The notes: generated by a model from the sequence alone, not told the origin. 64,000 nucleotides of DNA from Nitratidesulfovibrio termitidis HI1 (GCF_000504305.1 NZ_KI632512.1:1672250-1736249), one strand, 5' to 3'. Shown: positions 35,198 through 44,553, counted from the first letter of the stretch. A program made the numbers and translations.

Positions 35198-35911
35198 ATG
35201 ATAGAGATGAAGGTCGTGGGGCTGTCGCTGGACGACGCCACCAAGGCGCCGATCCTCGTCCTGCGCCGCGAGGCCGGGGAGGAACTGCTGCCCATCTGGA
35301 TAGGGGCCATGGAAGCCATGGCCATCTCCATAGCGCTCAACAGCGTGGACGTGCCGCGCCCGCTCACCCACGACCTGCTGCTGAACACCCTGCGCTCGCT
35401 GGGTGCGCAACTGGTGGCCGTGGACGTGGTGGACCTGCGCGACGGCACCTACTTCGCCGAACTGGACATTTTGCTGAACGGTTCACGCATCCGCGTGGAC
35501 TGTCGCCCCTCCGACGCCATTGCCCTGGCCCTGCGGGCCGACGTGCCCATCTTCGTCAGCGAGGACGTGCTGCGCCGCGCCGCCGAAGACCGCCTGCGCC
35601 CCAACCTGGACGAGAACGCCGCCCGCCGCCCCACCGACGCCGCGTCGGCCATGGCCCGCGAGGAAACCGCCCGGCGCGACGTGCGCCGCAGGGCGGGCCA
35701 GCCCCCGTGGGCTGACGGCGAAGCGGGCAGCCCCCTCAACGTGGAGCAGATATCCCGCGTCCGCGAGGCCATGGGGGATCAGCGCATCGCCAAGCCGAAG
35801 GCTGACCAGGCAACAGACCGCCCGCGCGACTCGCACGATCCGCACGATCTGGAAGAGCAACTGGCGGAACTGCTGCGCTCGCTGGACCCGGAAACCAAGA
35901 ACCGCATGTAG
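35198..35911 (+). CDS. Bifunctional nuclease family protein (DUF151)
   Basis: A 237-residue protein. The first ~130 residues (MKVVGLSLDDATKAPILVLR, LLPIWIGAMEAMAI, RIRVDCRPSDAIALALR) match the BFN/DUF151 domain, whose plant member cuts RNA and DNA. Charged C-terminal extension with EEQLAELLRSLDPETK. ATG 35198 is preferred. A frame extended back to 35042 would add 52 residues of Arg/Thr/Gln/Ala-rich repeats of low complexity, more likely spacer. It directly follows miaB. Confidence 0.83.
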   Translation: MIEMKVVGLSLDDATKAPILVLRREAGEELLPIWIGAMEAMAISIALNSVDVPRPLTHDLLLNTLRSLGAQLVAVDVVDLRDGTYFAELDILLNGSRIRVDCRPSDAIALALRADVPIFVSEDVLRRAAEDRLRPNLDENAARRPTDAASAMAREETARRDVRRRAGQPPWADGEAGSPLNVEQISRVREAMGDQRIAKPKADQATDRPRDSHDPHDLEEQLAELLRSLDPETKNRM

Positions 35912-36298
35912 CGCGGCAGGCACCCGCACCGCCGGACCGTCCTCGCATCCGGGCCGTCATTGCACCCGGCGTACCGGGCGCCCCGCTCCCTCGCATTCCG
36001 ATACAGGCCCCGCCTCCTTCCCCGCCCCGGTGCATCGGGCTCCGGGTTGCGCCCATTGCGCCCATTGCGCCAGTCGCGCCCGTGGTGTACCGGTGGCCCA
36101 CCATTTCCCACGCAGCCGCACAACGTTGGGCGGCATCAGGCAAAGCCGGGCAAAGCCAGGCAAAGCCGGGCAACGCCGTGCGGCCACCGCGTACGGCCTG
36201 CACGGCCAACCGGCACCCGCGCCCGCGTGCGAGCCCCGCACCCCACGGCATGCGGAATGCCTCCACGCCGACACCTCGCGCACTTCCGGAGCCACCCC
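35912..36298. other. Repeat-rich intergenic region
   Basis: No gene seen. It contains four 9-bp units gcgcccatt and variants (36049-36084) and 10-bp units caaagccggg (36141-36180). Confidence 0.5.
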
Positions 36299-36958
36299 AT
36301 GATCGACCTGCACGTGCATACCTGCTTCAGCGACTCCTCCATGACGCCCGCCACCGCCGTGCGCTTCGCGCGCCTTGCGGGATACCGCGCCGTGGCCCTC
36401 ACCGATCATGCCGACGGATCGAACATGGACCTCATCCTGCGCCAGGTGCTGCCCATGGCCCGTCAGTACGGGCTGTACGCGGGCATAGAGGTGTTTGCCG
36501 GGGTGGAACTGACGCACGTGCCACCGGCCCTGATCCCCGACGCCATCAGGGAGGCACGGGCGCTGGGCGCGCAACTGGTGGTGGTGCACGGCCAGTCGCT
36601 GGCCGATGTGGTGGAGACGGGCACCAACCTTGCCGCCATCGAGGGCGGGGCGGACGTGCTGGCCCACCCCGGCCTGCTCACCGCGGAGGACGCCGCCTAT
36701 GCCGCCGAGCGCGGCGTGCTGCTGGAAATAACCACCCGCCCCGCGCACGCGCTGTCCAACGGCCACGTGGCCATCACCGCGCGCGCGGCGGGGGCACGGC
36801 TGGTCATCAACAACGACGCCCACCGCAAGGAAGACTTCGTGTCCGCCGAAAAGCGCCGCGCCGTGGCCCTGGGCGCGGGGCTGGCCCCGGCGGAAATCGA
36901 AGCCGCCGAGATGACGCAGCGACAGTTGGTGGAGCGGTTGGTACGCGCCGCCCGTTAG
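36299..36958 (+). CDS. PHP domain histidinol-phosphatase-like protein
   Basis: A 219-residue PHP-fold metallo-phosphoesterase. MIDLHVHTCFSDS carries the HxH metal motif, ALTDHAD the next Asp/His pair, and later EVFAGVELTH, VLAHPG and NNDAH complete the site. It hydrolyses a phosphate ester; related proteins act on histidinol phosphate or nucleotides. Substrate unknown here. GGAG precedes ATG 36299. Confidence 0.88.
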   Translation: MIDLHVHTCFSDSSMTPATAVRFARLAGYRAVALTDHADGSNMDLILRQVLPMARQYGLYAGIEVFAGVELTHVPPALIPDAIREARALGAQLVVVHGQSLADVVETGTNLAAIEGGADVLAHPGLLTAEDAAYAAERGVLLEITTRPAHALSNGHVAITARAAGARLVINNDAHRKEDFVSAEKRRAVALGAGLAPAEIEAAEMTQRQLVERLVRAAR

Positions 36959-36965
36959 GCGCTGC

Positions 36966-36985
36966 CTCCAAATCCTAATTTGGAG
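36966..36985. terminator. Small hairpin after the PHP gene
   Basis: ctccaaat-ccta-atttggag, 8-bp stem, 7 bp after the stop. No T-run, so it could also be an operator for the next gene. Confidence 0.4.
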
Positions 36986-37138
36986 AAAACCCCTGGGCTG
37001 TTCCACTTTATTCTTCCGCCGCTTCCCCCCCCCCAGACTGCACCCCACCCCGGCCTAAAGTTCCGCCCCGAACTGCCGATGGGAACCATGTACCGCGGCT
37101 GTCCGGCCGTCGGCTCCCCATCCCGCAGAGGTGCGGCC

Positions 37139-37717
37139 ATGCTCGACTATTACAGATTCAAGGAAATCCACGACCTGTTCATGAAAGGCAAGACAGAGGA
37201 AGCGCGGCACGTACTGATGGAAATGCAGTCGCGTTACGTTTCCCTGTGCGATGAAAACACCATGCTGAAAATGCAGGTGCAGGAATTCGAGGATATCCTC
37301 TACCTGTCGCGCAATCTTGTCTTTGACGGGTTCTGCTATTGGCTCATCACCGGCAACATCAAGCAGGGGCCGTTCTGCCAGAGCTGCTACAACCGCGATG
37401 GCGTTCTGGTTCGTCTGGCCGCCCACGAGGGCTCGTGGCAATGCGCCACCTGCGGCACCGTGCACGACCGCGAGCCGCGCTACGGCATGCCCGCCCCCGG
37501 CTTCGGCCTGGGCGCGGCGCTGGCCACGGCCCATGATGCGGGGCGTACCGCACTGGCCGGGCTTGCCGACCTTGCCGACCTTGCGAACAGGGCCAACAGG
37601 ACAAGCCTGGCTGCCAGCCTTGGCGCGGGCGACGAGCTGACGCCCGATACGCCCCCGCCCGGCACGCAGTCCGTTCGCCCCGCCCGCGTCGGCAAACTGC
37701 TGCCCTTCGTGAAATGA
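37139..37717 (+). CDS. Zinc-ribbon protein of unknown function
   Basis: A 192-residue protein. Residues ~1-55 are helical and probably coiled-coil (RFKEIHDLFMKGKTEEARHV). A zinc-ribbon follows at about 80-110 (FCQSCYNRDG then WQCATCGTVH, four Cys in two CxxC knuckles). The C-terminal half is Ala/Leu-rich with tandem LAD triplets from 9-bp repeats. ATG 37139 is chosen over an upstream in-frame start because AGAGG precedes it. Probably a nucleic-acid or protein-interaction adaptor. Confidence 0.68.
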   Translation: MLDYYRFKEIHDLFMKGKTEEARHVLMEMQSRYVSLCDENTMLKMQVQEFEDILYLSRNLVFDGFCYWLITGNIKQGPFCQSCYNRDGVLVRLAAHEGSWQCATCGTVHDREPRYGMPAPGFGLGAALATAHDAGRTALAGLADLADLANRANRTSLAASLGAGDELTPDTPPPGTQSVRPARVGKLLPFVK

Positions 37718-37740
37718 CACTCCACTTGCCTGCCATGCAT

Positions 37741-37774
37741 CGAAGGCCCGTCCCCGCAAGGGGGCGGGCCTTCG
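37741..37774. terminator. Hairpin after the zinc-ribbon gene
   Basis: cgaaggcccg/cgggccttcg 10-bp stem with inner cccc/gggg; no clear T-run. Confidence 0.6.
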
Positions 37775-37883
37775 CCGTTCCGGATGCCGGAAATGCCCGT
37801 CATGCACCGGCCACGCTAAAGTTTCCCCCGCTGCCGCCGATGAATCCGGTACACGGGGCGATCCCCCGAAAGGAAGGCCACAC

Positions 37884-39407
37884 ATGCAGTCCGCAGCCAG
37901 ACACGCCACACCGTCCCACCGCGCCCCCGACCGCCTTGCCGCCACGGCAGCCCGGGCGCTCCAGTCCGTGGAATCGGCAGCGCGGGCCAAAGCGCCCAGG
38001 GAACCCCGTCCGCCCCGTCCACTAGACGGCATTACCGCCACCGGCCTCGCGGCCCTTGGCGTGCCGCCCACCATGCGCATGGCCGGGCGCGGCGCGGCCA
38101 GCCTTGCCGACCTGGTGGAAGCAGTGCGCGCCGAAACGCCGTGGGCCGCCACGCCTCGCATGGATGCCGTGCCCGCGCACGGGTTCGTCAGCGCGCTGAT
38201 CCTGGCCCCGCGCGAGGAATTGAGCGCCGTGGATCGCCGCGCGTTGCGCCAGACGGGCGTCCGCAACGTGGCGGTGCTGACCTCCGGAACCGCCGCTGCC
38301 CGCAAACTTGCCCGGCAGCGCCGTGCCCGCGCCGGAGAACACGACGCGGCCCATCCCGCCATCGACGTTCCTCTGCACAGCGACGCGGTTCCCCCCCCAA
38401 GTGATGCAGTGCCCCCCATTGACGTGGTGCTCTGCCACGAACGACTGGCGGACATGTCCGCCCTCGACCTTTTGCAACTGCTGCGTTCGTACCCGCGCCT
38501 GCTCGACCTGCCGGTGCTGGTGGTGTCCAGCGCGGCCACGCGCGAGGCGGTGCTGTCCTCCATCGGCGCGGGGTGCAGCGGCTTTCTGGGCCGCCCCTAC
38601 ACCGTGGATACGCTGGACGGGCAGTTGCTGCGCGCCCGGCGCGCACTGGCATCGCGCACGGCGCACACCGTGGCCGAAGGCACGCGGATGCTTTCGGACG
38701 AGGAATTCGACCGGGCCCTGGAACAGTTCGCCAATGCGGCGACCGAAGCCGCCGACGAGGCCGAAGCCCATTTTCTGGAAGGCACGGCCCATCTGCTGCG
38801 CGAGCAGTGGGACGCGGCCATCACCGCCTTCAACCGCACCCTGCGCTACAATGCCCTGCACGCCGAAGCCTGCCTGGGACTGTCCGATGCCTGGCGGGGC
38901 AAGGGCGACATGGACAAGAGCCGCGAATTCCGCAACCGCGCGGGCGAGATCTATGCCCGCGCCCGGCAGTGGCGGCGCGCCCAGAACATCTTTGCCGAAC
39001 TTCTGGCCGACTCGCCCCCGGATACGCCCAACCCGCTGCTGGCGGAGGCCGCGCGCCTGCTGCGCGACGGACGCATCGACGACGCGGCGGCCGCCTTGCT
39101 GGCCGGACGCGAACTGACCCCCGGCGCCCCCCTGCACGAGCACGTGGCCCGTGCCTGCCAGTTCACCAATGCGCCGGAACGCACAGCCGCCGCCGTGTGC
39201 CGCGCCCTGTCCAGCGCGGACCCGGAACTGGGCAGCCAGTTGCACCGCCGCATGCTGGGCCGATTTGGCACGGCGCTGCGCATTGACGTGGACGGCCACG
39301 AAGAACCCGCCGGACTGCTGGACCGCCTGCTGGGCGGCACGGTGCTGCACGACGTGGTTACCGTGGCCCGGCATACCCTGAAGATGTGGCGCGCGGCGGG
39401 CATCTAG
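37884..39407 (+). CDS. Degenerate response-regulator receiver fused to TPR repeats
   Basis: A 507-residue cytoplasmic protein. Residues ~100-255 have the receiver fold pattern (FVSALILAPREEL, then IDVVLCHERLADMSALDLL and LPVLVVSSAA). The phospho-acceptor Asp position reads His (LCHERL) and the KP lysine reads Arg (GRPYT), so phosphorylation is unlikely. From ~270, TPR-like helices follow (EFDRALEQFANAATEAADEAEAHFLEGTA region). GAAAGGAAGG precedes ATG. Such pseudo-receivers usually act as protein adaptors, here possibly scaffolding signalling partners. Confidence 0.75.
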   Translation: MQSAARHATPSHRAPDRLAATAARALQSVESAARAKAPREPRPPRPLDGITATGLAALGVPPTMRMAGRGAASLADLVEAVRAETPWAATPRMDAVPAHGFVSALILAPREELSAVDRRALRQTGVRNVAVLTSGTAAARKLARQRRARAGEHDAAHPAIDVPLHSDAVPPPSDAVPPIDVVLCHERLADMSALDLLQLLRSYPRLLDLPVLVVSSAATREAVLSSIGAGCSGFLGRPYTVDTLDGQLLRARRALASRTAHTVAEGTRMLSDEEFDRALEQFANAATEAADEAEAHFLEGTAHLLREQWDAAITAFNRTLRYNALHAEACLGLSDAWRGKGDMDKSREFRNRAGEIYARARQWRRAQNIFAELLADSPPDTPNPLLAEAARLLRDGRIDDAAAALLAGRELTPGAPLHEHVARACQFTNAPERTAAAVCRALSSADPELGSQLHRRMLGRFGTALRIDVDGHEEPAGLLDRLLGGTVLHDVVTVARHTLKMWRAAGI

Positions 39408-39486
39408 CAGCACAACCGCCCGACTCCCCTGCCGCCCGCCAGTCGCATGGCCGATTACGGGCTGTGACATCCCCCCTGCAACGAGA

Positions 39487-39522
39487 ACGCGCCTGATGCG
39501 GAAGCACCCGGCGCGTCTTTTT
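39487..39522 (+). terminator. Terminator after the pseudo-receiver gene
   Basis: acgcgcc/ggcgcgt stem with 16-base loop, then cttttt. Confidence 0.85.
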
Positions 39523-39545
39523 GCAAAACGGCAGGAACGGAGCGG

Positions 39546-40085
39546 CTATTCCTCGGCCACGTCGCGCAGCAGCCGGAACAGGGCGCGCCCGGCGCGGGGC
39601 GGTTTGCCCGCGGCGCGTTCGGCCAACGCATCACGCACCAGCAGGCGCAAGTGGCGCGGGTCCACGTCTGGCCACTGCTCCATATAGGGTTGCAGGCGGT
39701 CCGGCCCGGCGGCCAGCAGTTGCTCGCGCAGTTCCTCGATGCGATGAAACTCGTCGTCCTCGGTCTGCTTCACGGCACGCACCTCGCCCATCTGCGCGGA
39801 GATGGCCTCCCAGTCCCCCTCCCGGATGACCCGGCCGATGAACTGCAACTGGCGTCTTCTGGCCTCGTGGGTGGGCATGGCATGCCATTCAAGCACCGCC
39901 CGTTCGAGGTCATCGGGCAGGCCCAGGGAGCGCACCCTGGAGACGGGCAGACGGACCAGTTCCTGACCCAGGGTCTGCATGGCGTTGCTCTCGCGCTTTT
40001 TCTGCGAGCGGCTCACGTCGCGTATATCATTGTCTGTCGCCACCCCGGACGGGGGCAGTGCGTCGGGTATCCTGCGTCGCGCCAT
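39546..40085 (-). CDS. darP: Ribosome biogenesis factor DarP (YjgA, DUF615)
   Basis: A 179-residue DUF615 protein, associated with late 50S assembly in E. coli. RDVSRSQKKRESNAMQTLGQ, VRLPVSRVRSLGLPDDLERA and the helical C-terminus (VDPRHLRLLVRDALAE) are family features. GGAGA precedes the ATG at 40085; upstream in-frame codons lack homology. It is the last gene of a leftward series. Confidence 0.88.
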   Translation of the reverse strand: MARRRIPDALPPSGVATDNDIRDVSRSQKKRESNAMQTLGQELVRLPVSRVRSLGLPDDLERAVLEWHAMPTHEARRRQLQFIGRVIREGDWEAISAQMGEVRAVKQTEDDEFHRIEELREQLLAAGPDRLQPYMEQWPDVDPRHLRLLVRDALAERAAGKPPRAGRALFRLLRDVAEE

Positions 40086-40208
40086 GCGCGTTCTCCTTGT
40101 TGTCCATGCGTGAATGAGGTCGGCTCCCGAACGTGGCGGGAACGGGCGGAAGGGGCGCGCCTGGGGCAGGCCGGGAGACACCCCGGCGGTTGCGCCCATG
40201 CGCCCGGG

Positions 40209-40703
40209 CTAGCGGCGGCGCGGGCCACCCATCAGATCGGAAATATCCAGCACCGGCAGGCCATGGGCGCCTGCGGGCGCATCGGAAGCGCCGTCGCGGA
40301 TCACGGAACCGCCAGTGGAGCCGTCATTGCGGCCACCTGGCGTGCCGGTATCGGCGCCGTCCTCCGCAGCCGCGCTGTCTGCCGCCTGATCTTCAGGCTG
40401 CACGGGGCGCCAATGCTGCGCGCCCATTTCCACGAACAGTTCCACGCCACGCTCGGGCACGACCACCAGCAACACCAGGGTGCCGGTGGGTTCCAGCCGG
40501 TAGGCGTAGTCGAACAGCCGCCGGGCCACCAGCGCCACGGGCACGCCCGCATCGGCGGCCACCTGCGCGGCGGCTTCGCGCAGCCGCCCTGCCGCCTCGC
40601 CGTCCATGCCGATGCCGTCGTACGGCACGGGCACCGCCACCTGCCAGCCATACATGGCCTGCACCCTGCGGCGGTTGTATTCCTGCGCCATGGTCAGCTG
40701 CAC
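40209..40703 (-). CDS. Hypothetical protein upstream of darP
   Basis: A 164-residue protein of no recognised family, beginning with GTG at 40703 (GGGAGGG 6 bases upstream, better than the ATG at 40691). Residues ~25-105 look like a compact alpha/beta domain (VAVPVPYDGIGMDG, LVLLVVVPERGVELF); the rest is Gly/Asp/Ala-rich and ends in LDISDLMGGPRRR. Position between ubiA and darP suggests the same transcript. Confidence 0.65.
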   Translation of the reverse strand: MQLTMAQEYNRRRVQAMYGWQVAVPVPYDGIGMDGEAAGRLREAAAQVAADAGVPVALVARRLFDYAYRLEPTGTLVLLVVVPERGVELFVEMGAQHWRPVQPEDQAADSAAAEDGADTGTPGGRNDGSTGGSVIRDGASDAPAGAHGLPVLDISDLMGGPRRR

Positions 40704-40765
40704 GGAAGCCCTCCCGGCGGTGGAAACCGAAGCCAACGGGCGAAAGGCCTATTCAGAATCAGCCC

Positions 40766-41626
40766 CTATCCGAAGTAGAGTCCCAGCAACGCCCCCCCCA
40801 GCACCATGAAGGCGATGACGCCGTTCAGGGTGAAGAAGGCCATGTTTACCCGCGACATGTCGTCGGGGCTGATGATGCGGTGCTCCCACGCCAGCACCCC
40901 GGCAATGACCGCCCATACCGCGTACCACGGCCAGCCCAGCGAGGCGGACCAGCCCGCCAGCAGCAGGAAGATGGCCGCGTTGGCATGGCAGAAGGCGGAA
41001 ACCACCAGCGCGGTGGGCAGGCCGAAGTGGGCGGGCACGGCATGCAGGCCCACGGCCCGATCGAACTCGATGTCCTGGCACGAATACAGGATGTCGAACC
41101 CGGCCACCCAGAACAGCACCCCCCAGAACAGCAACACGGCGGGCACGGTGAACTGCGGGTCCACGGCGATCCACCCGGCCACCGGGGCCAGTCCCAGCAC
41201 CGCGCCCAGGAAGAAATGGCACAGCCAGGTGAACCGCTTCAGCAGGCTGTACGAGGCGGCCACCAGCAACGCCACGGGGGCAAGATACAGGCACAGCCGG
41301 TTCAGGCCGGCGCAGGCAGCCACGAACAGCACGGCCATGAACACGGTGAAGGCCCAGGTCCAGGCCACGGAAATTTCGCCGGTGACCAGCGGACGGCCCG
41401 CGGTGCGCGGATTCAGGCGGTCGTACTTCAGGTCCACCAGCCGGTTGAAGGCCATGGCGAACGAACGCACGGCCACCATGGCCACGGTAAGCATCAGCAG
41501 GGGCGCCAGGCCCGGCCAGCCCCCGGCGCCCAGAAAGGCTCCGGCATAGGCAAAGGGCAGCGCGAACACCGAGTGTTCGATCTTGATCATGCGGCAGATG
41601 GCCGCAATGCGCGAAAAGGGATTCAT
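40766..41626 (-). CDS. ubiA: UbiA-family prenyltransferase (menaquinone route likely)
   Basis: A 286-residue inner-membrane prenyltransferase with ~8 helices. FNRLVDLKYDRLNPRT carries the first Asp-rich motif and LYSCQDIEFDR the second, binding the diphosphate of the prenyl donor. It attaches a polyprenyl chain to an aromatic acid. In Desulfovibrionaceae the quinone is menaquinone, so the MqnP role of the futalosine pathway is more likely than 4-hydroxybenzoate (inference). Weak ribosome site. Confidence 0.85.
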   Translation of the reverse strand: MNPFSRIAAICRMIKIEHSVFALPFAYAGAFLGAGGWPGLAPLLMLTVAMVAVRSFAMAFNRLVDLKYDRLNPRTAGRPLVTGEISVAWTWAFTVFMAVLFVAACAGLNRLCLYLAPVALLVAASYSLLKRFTWLCHFFLGAVLGLAPVAGWIAVDPQFTVPAVLLFWGVLFWVAGFDILYSCQDIEFDRAVGLHAVPAHFGLPTALVVSAFCHANAAIFLLLAGWSASLGWPWYAVWAVIAGVLAWEHRIISPDDMSRVNMAFFTLNGVIAFMVLGGALLGLYFG

Positions 41627-41673
41627 GGGGTGCGTCCGGTTCCGTTCTTTTCAGTTTGGTGGTGCATACCGTT

Positions 41674-42963
41674 TCAGGCAGCCGATTCACGGCACTCCGC
41701 ATCGTCCGGCTCATGCGCCAGCGCTTCGCGCACCAGGCCGAATTCATGACGTGCCCGCTCCTGGGCCTGACGGCGCGCATCGTCCATTTCTTCGTAGCGC
41801 GAGAGCAGCAGGTCCACAAGCGCGCCATCCAGCTTGTTGTCGCGGGCCTGGTCGCGCAGTACGGCGCGGGCCGCCTCTGGCGGCATGCCGCCCCGATAGG
41901 GCCGGTCCTCGGCAATGGCGGTGAACACGTCGGCCACGGCCACGATACGCGCGGGCAGGGGCAGATCGTCGCCCGTCAGCCCGTACGGATAGCCGCTGCC
42001 GTCCATGCGCTCGTGGTGCAGCGCCCCCCAGGTGGCCACCTGGGTAAAGCCGGGGACAGAGGCCAGAATGTCCATGCTGTGTTCCGCATGACGCCGCATG
42101 CGCGCCATTTCCAGGTCGTCGAGACGGCCCGGCTTTTCCAGAATGTCCAGCGGAACGCCCAACTTGCCGATGTCGTGCAGCAGCCCCGCCACGTACAGCA
42201 CCTTGCCCTGCGGGCCATCGAACCCGGCCCAGCGCGCCAGCAGACGCGCGGTTTCCGCCACGCCGCTGGAGTGGGTGGCGGTGAAAGGGCTGCGCGAATC
42301 GATGACCAGCGAGAACAGCGTGGAAAAGGAAATGACCCCGTCCGCATCCAGGGTTTCGTCCTCCAGCCTGCCGCCCGCACCGGTGTGCAGGTGGCATTCG
42401 GGCGCGCGCAGCCCGGCGGCAAAATCGGGGTCGGCGGTCAGGTCGTACAGGGCATCCAGCGCATCGGGCCGGAACAGGATGGAGCGCCCCCGCTCCAGTC
42501 GCTCCATGGCCCGGGGAAACTGCCGGGCCGGATCCTCGCCGCGCCGCAGTTGCACGTCCATCCTGTCGGCCATGTGGATGATGTGCGCGGCCGCGGGGAC
42601 GCCGTCCTCTCCCCTGCCGTGGCACCACGGCGCATGGTGATGGCGCACCAGGCGCGCGGCCTGGGCCAGACGCGGACAGGTGTCCAACATCACGGCCCCG
42701 GCGCGGGAGTGCGAATCCATGTCCTGCTCGAAGACCAGCCCTTCCAGTGCCGCCTTCAGCGGCACGGCCCCCGCGTCGTGCATCAGCGACGCCAGCAGCA
42801 GTTCGCACCTGTCCCTGTCGGACAGGCCAAGCCGCTCGGCAAGCCGTGCGGCGATGAACCCCACGTGCACGTGGTGCGAGGCCACGGCCGGGCTCACCAG
42901 GTCGAGGGCGCGGGAAAAGGCCACGGTCAGGTCAATGAGCCTGACTTGCAAAGGCTGCTGCAT
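41674..42963 (-). CDS. Tandem HD / HD-GYP signalling protein
   Basis: A 429-residue protein with two HD-type domains. The N-terminal one (residues ~20-130) has LLLASLMHDAGAVPL and RHHHAPW, a partial HD site. The C-terminal HD-GYP (residues ~215-370) has GLLHDIGKLGVP, and HHERMDGSGYP is the intact GYP motif, so cyclic-di-GMP hydrolysis is expected. ATG 42963 is chosen because homology begins at IDLTVAFSRALD. No input sensor domain is visible. Probably part of the leftward gene series. Confidence 0.88.
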   Translation of the reverse strand: MQQPLQVRLIDLTVAFSRALDLVSPAVASHHVHVGFIAARLAERLGLSDRDRCELLLASLMHDAGAVPLKAALEGLVFEQDMDSHSRAGAVMLDTCPRLAQAARLVRHHHAPWCHGRGEDGVPAAAHIIHMADRMDVQLRRGEDPARQFPRAMERLERGRSILFRPDALDALYDLTADPDFAAGLRAPECHLHTGAGGRLEDETLDADGVISFSTLFSLVIDSRSPFTATHSSGVAETARLLARWAGFDGPQGKVLYVAGLLHDIGKLGVPLDILEKPGRLDDLEMARMRRHAEHSMDILASVPGFTQVATWGALHHERMDGSGYPYGLTGDDLPLPARIVAVADVFTAIAEDRPYRGGMPPEAARAVLRDQARDNKLDGALVDLLLSRYEEMDDARRQAQERARHEFGLVREALAHEPDDAECRESAA

Positions 42964-43129
42964 GGGTGTGTCTCTGACGGGACGGACGGTCCACCGCGCT
43001 TTCCCCCGAAATGCGTGATGCCCGTTTACGTTCGCTGCGGTGCCGCAGGGTGCCGGTTGATTGTTGGATATGACTGCCGTGATGCGTGCCCCGGCATGCC
43101 AAAACTCGTCGTGCTCCCAGGGAGTGACC

Positions 43130-43945
43130 CTACCCGCCGCACTCGGCAGGATCACCCTGCAACTTGTCCAGCGCATGGGCCAGCGCGGGCAGCACGGCGG
43201 CAAGGTTTTCGGCCACGGCCTTGCGGCTGCCGGGCAGGTTGACGATGACCGCCCCGCCCAGGGTGCCCGCCACCGCGCGCGAGATGACCGCGTTGGGCGT
43301 CTTGGTCAGGCTGGCAGCCATCATGGCCTGCTCGAATCCGGGCAGACGCCGTTCGATGACCGCCAGGGTGGCTTCCGGCGTCACGTCGCGCGGGCCGATG
43401 CCGGTGCCCCCGGTGGTCAGGATGAGGTCGTAGCCCTGAGTCAGGGCCAGGTCCACCAGCAAGGCGCGCAGCCGCTGGCCGTCGTCGGGCAACAGGTAGC
43501 CGCGCTCGATGCACAAGGGCATGGCGCCGCGCACCATCTCGGCGATGGTGGGGCCGCTGGCGTCGTGGCGCAGCCCGGCCGCGCCCTTGTCGGAAAGGGT
43601 CACCCAGGCCAGGGCGCGCCCCTGACGCCGCGCCAGCAGATGCAGCACCCGGCCCCCCGGCTCGTCGCGCAGGGCTTCCACGAATACGCAGGCCCCGGCA
43701 TGCGCCGAGCCCGAACGAGGCAGCAGGGTGCGCCCCACCACCTGAAACAGCGCATCGCCCATGGGGTCCAGCAGGGCGTCATGCAGGGTGGCGCCCACGG
43801 CCAGCCCCAGCACCACGTCCGCCTGCACGGCGGAGAGCGCGGGCAGCGCCCCCGGCAACCCCACGGGGCCAGCGGCCAGCGCGATGATGCCCCCCTTGGG
43901 CACGGGCATGGTGGCAACGTCAAGCATCACGCGGTCGTCGCCCAT
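43130..43945 (-). CDS. Molybdenum cofactor Mog/MoaB-like protein with extra N-terminal domain
   Basis: A 271-residue protein. The C-terminal ~160 residues are the MoaB/Mog fold that adenylates molybdopterin (VTLSDKGAAGLRHDASGPTI, TTGGTGIGPRDVTPEAT, LPGSRKAV). The N-terminal ~110 residues (ATMPVPKGGIIALAAG, LGLAVGATLHDALLDPMGD) are an additional domain not usual for Mog, possibly MOSC-related and a fusion. GGAGG precedes the ATG at 43945. It would serve the Mo/W enzymes of anaerobic respiration, such as formate dehydrogenases. Confidence 0.82.
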   Translation of the reverse strand: MGDDRVMLDVATMPVPKGGIIALAAGPVGLPGALPALSAVQADVVLGLAVGATLHDALLDPMGDALFQVVGRTLLPRSGSAHAGACVFVEALRDEPGGRVLHLLARRQGRALAWVTLSDKGAAGLRHDASGPTIAEMVRGAMPLCIERGYLLPDDGQRLRALLVDLALTQGYDLILTTGGTGIGPRDVTPEATLAVIERRLPGFEQAMMAASLTKTPNAVISRAVAGTLGGAVIVNLPGSRKAVAENLAAVLPALAHALDKLQGDPAECGG

Positions 43946-44040
43946 GGCGGCCTCCCTGCATGCATTGTGCATCATGGTCATGCTTCGAACTTCCCCCCGG
44001 AGGTGCGGACGAATTCTTGTACGGGCGGGGCCTGTTGGCC

Positions 44041-44454
44041 CTACCGGGCGTCGGGGCGGCACAGATGCTCGCCCATGGCGTCGTAAAAGGTCTGCGCGGC
44101 ATCCTTGCAGCCCTTGCGGCTGTGGATGTTCACCCAGGTGTCTTCACAGTAGGCGTTCATGACCCGCAACTGCTCGTCCACGTTCAGGGCATCCACGCCC
44201 TTCACGCAGGCTTCCTCGGACAGGTAATGGCTGCCGCGCAGCGGAAAGCGCACCTGCGTGGCCTCGCACCCGCGCATGCAACCATTGCGGGTGAGCACGC
44301 CGTACTCGTCGTCCTGCTGGCAACGCTTCTGGCAGGCTCCCATCAGCGGATCGGTGGCCACGTGCGACAGCCCCCCGCGCCCGCCGCATCCGGCAAGCGA
44401 AAGAACCAGGACAAGGGCAGCCGAAGCAAGAACCGGCATGGCAATTCGCCGCAT
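44041..44454 (-). CDS. Cys-rich lipoprotein, unknown
   Basis: A 137-residue protein with a lipobox (LAGC at residues 20-23, so the lipidated Cys is C23). The mature part contains about seven further Cys (ACQKRCQQDDEYG, NGCMRGCEAT), probably disulfide-bonded in the envelope. GGAGG precedes the ATG at 44454. No family recognised. It leads the leftward series toward the Mog-like gene. Confidence 0.75.
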   Translation of the reverse strand: MRRIAMPVLASAALVLVLSLAGCGGRGGLSHVATDPLMGACQKRCQQDDEYGVLTRNGCMRGCEATQVRFPLRGSHYLSEEACVKGVDALNVDEQLRVMNAYCEDTWVNIHSRKGCKDAAQTFYDAMGEHLCRPDAR

Positions 44455-44553
44455 GAAAACCTCCGTTGAAGCTGCCGCACGGCGTGGGCCGTGCGTGGTC
44501 ACGCACAGGTAAGACCGGATGGCCCCCGTGAACCGGACGGACAGGACTGATTA

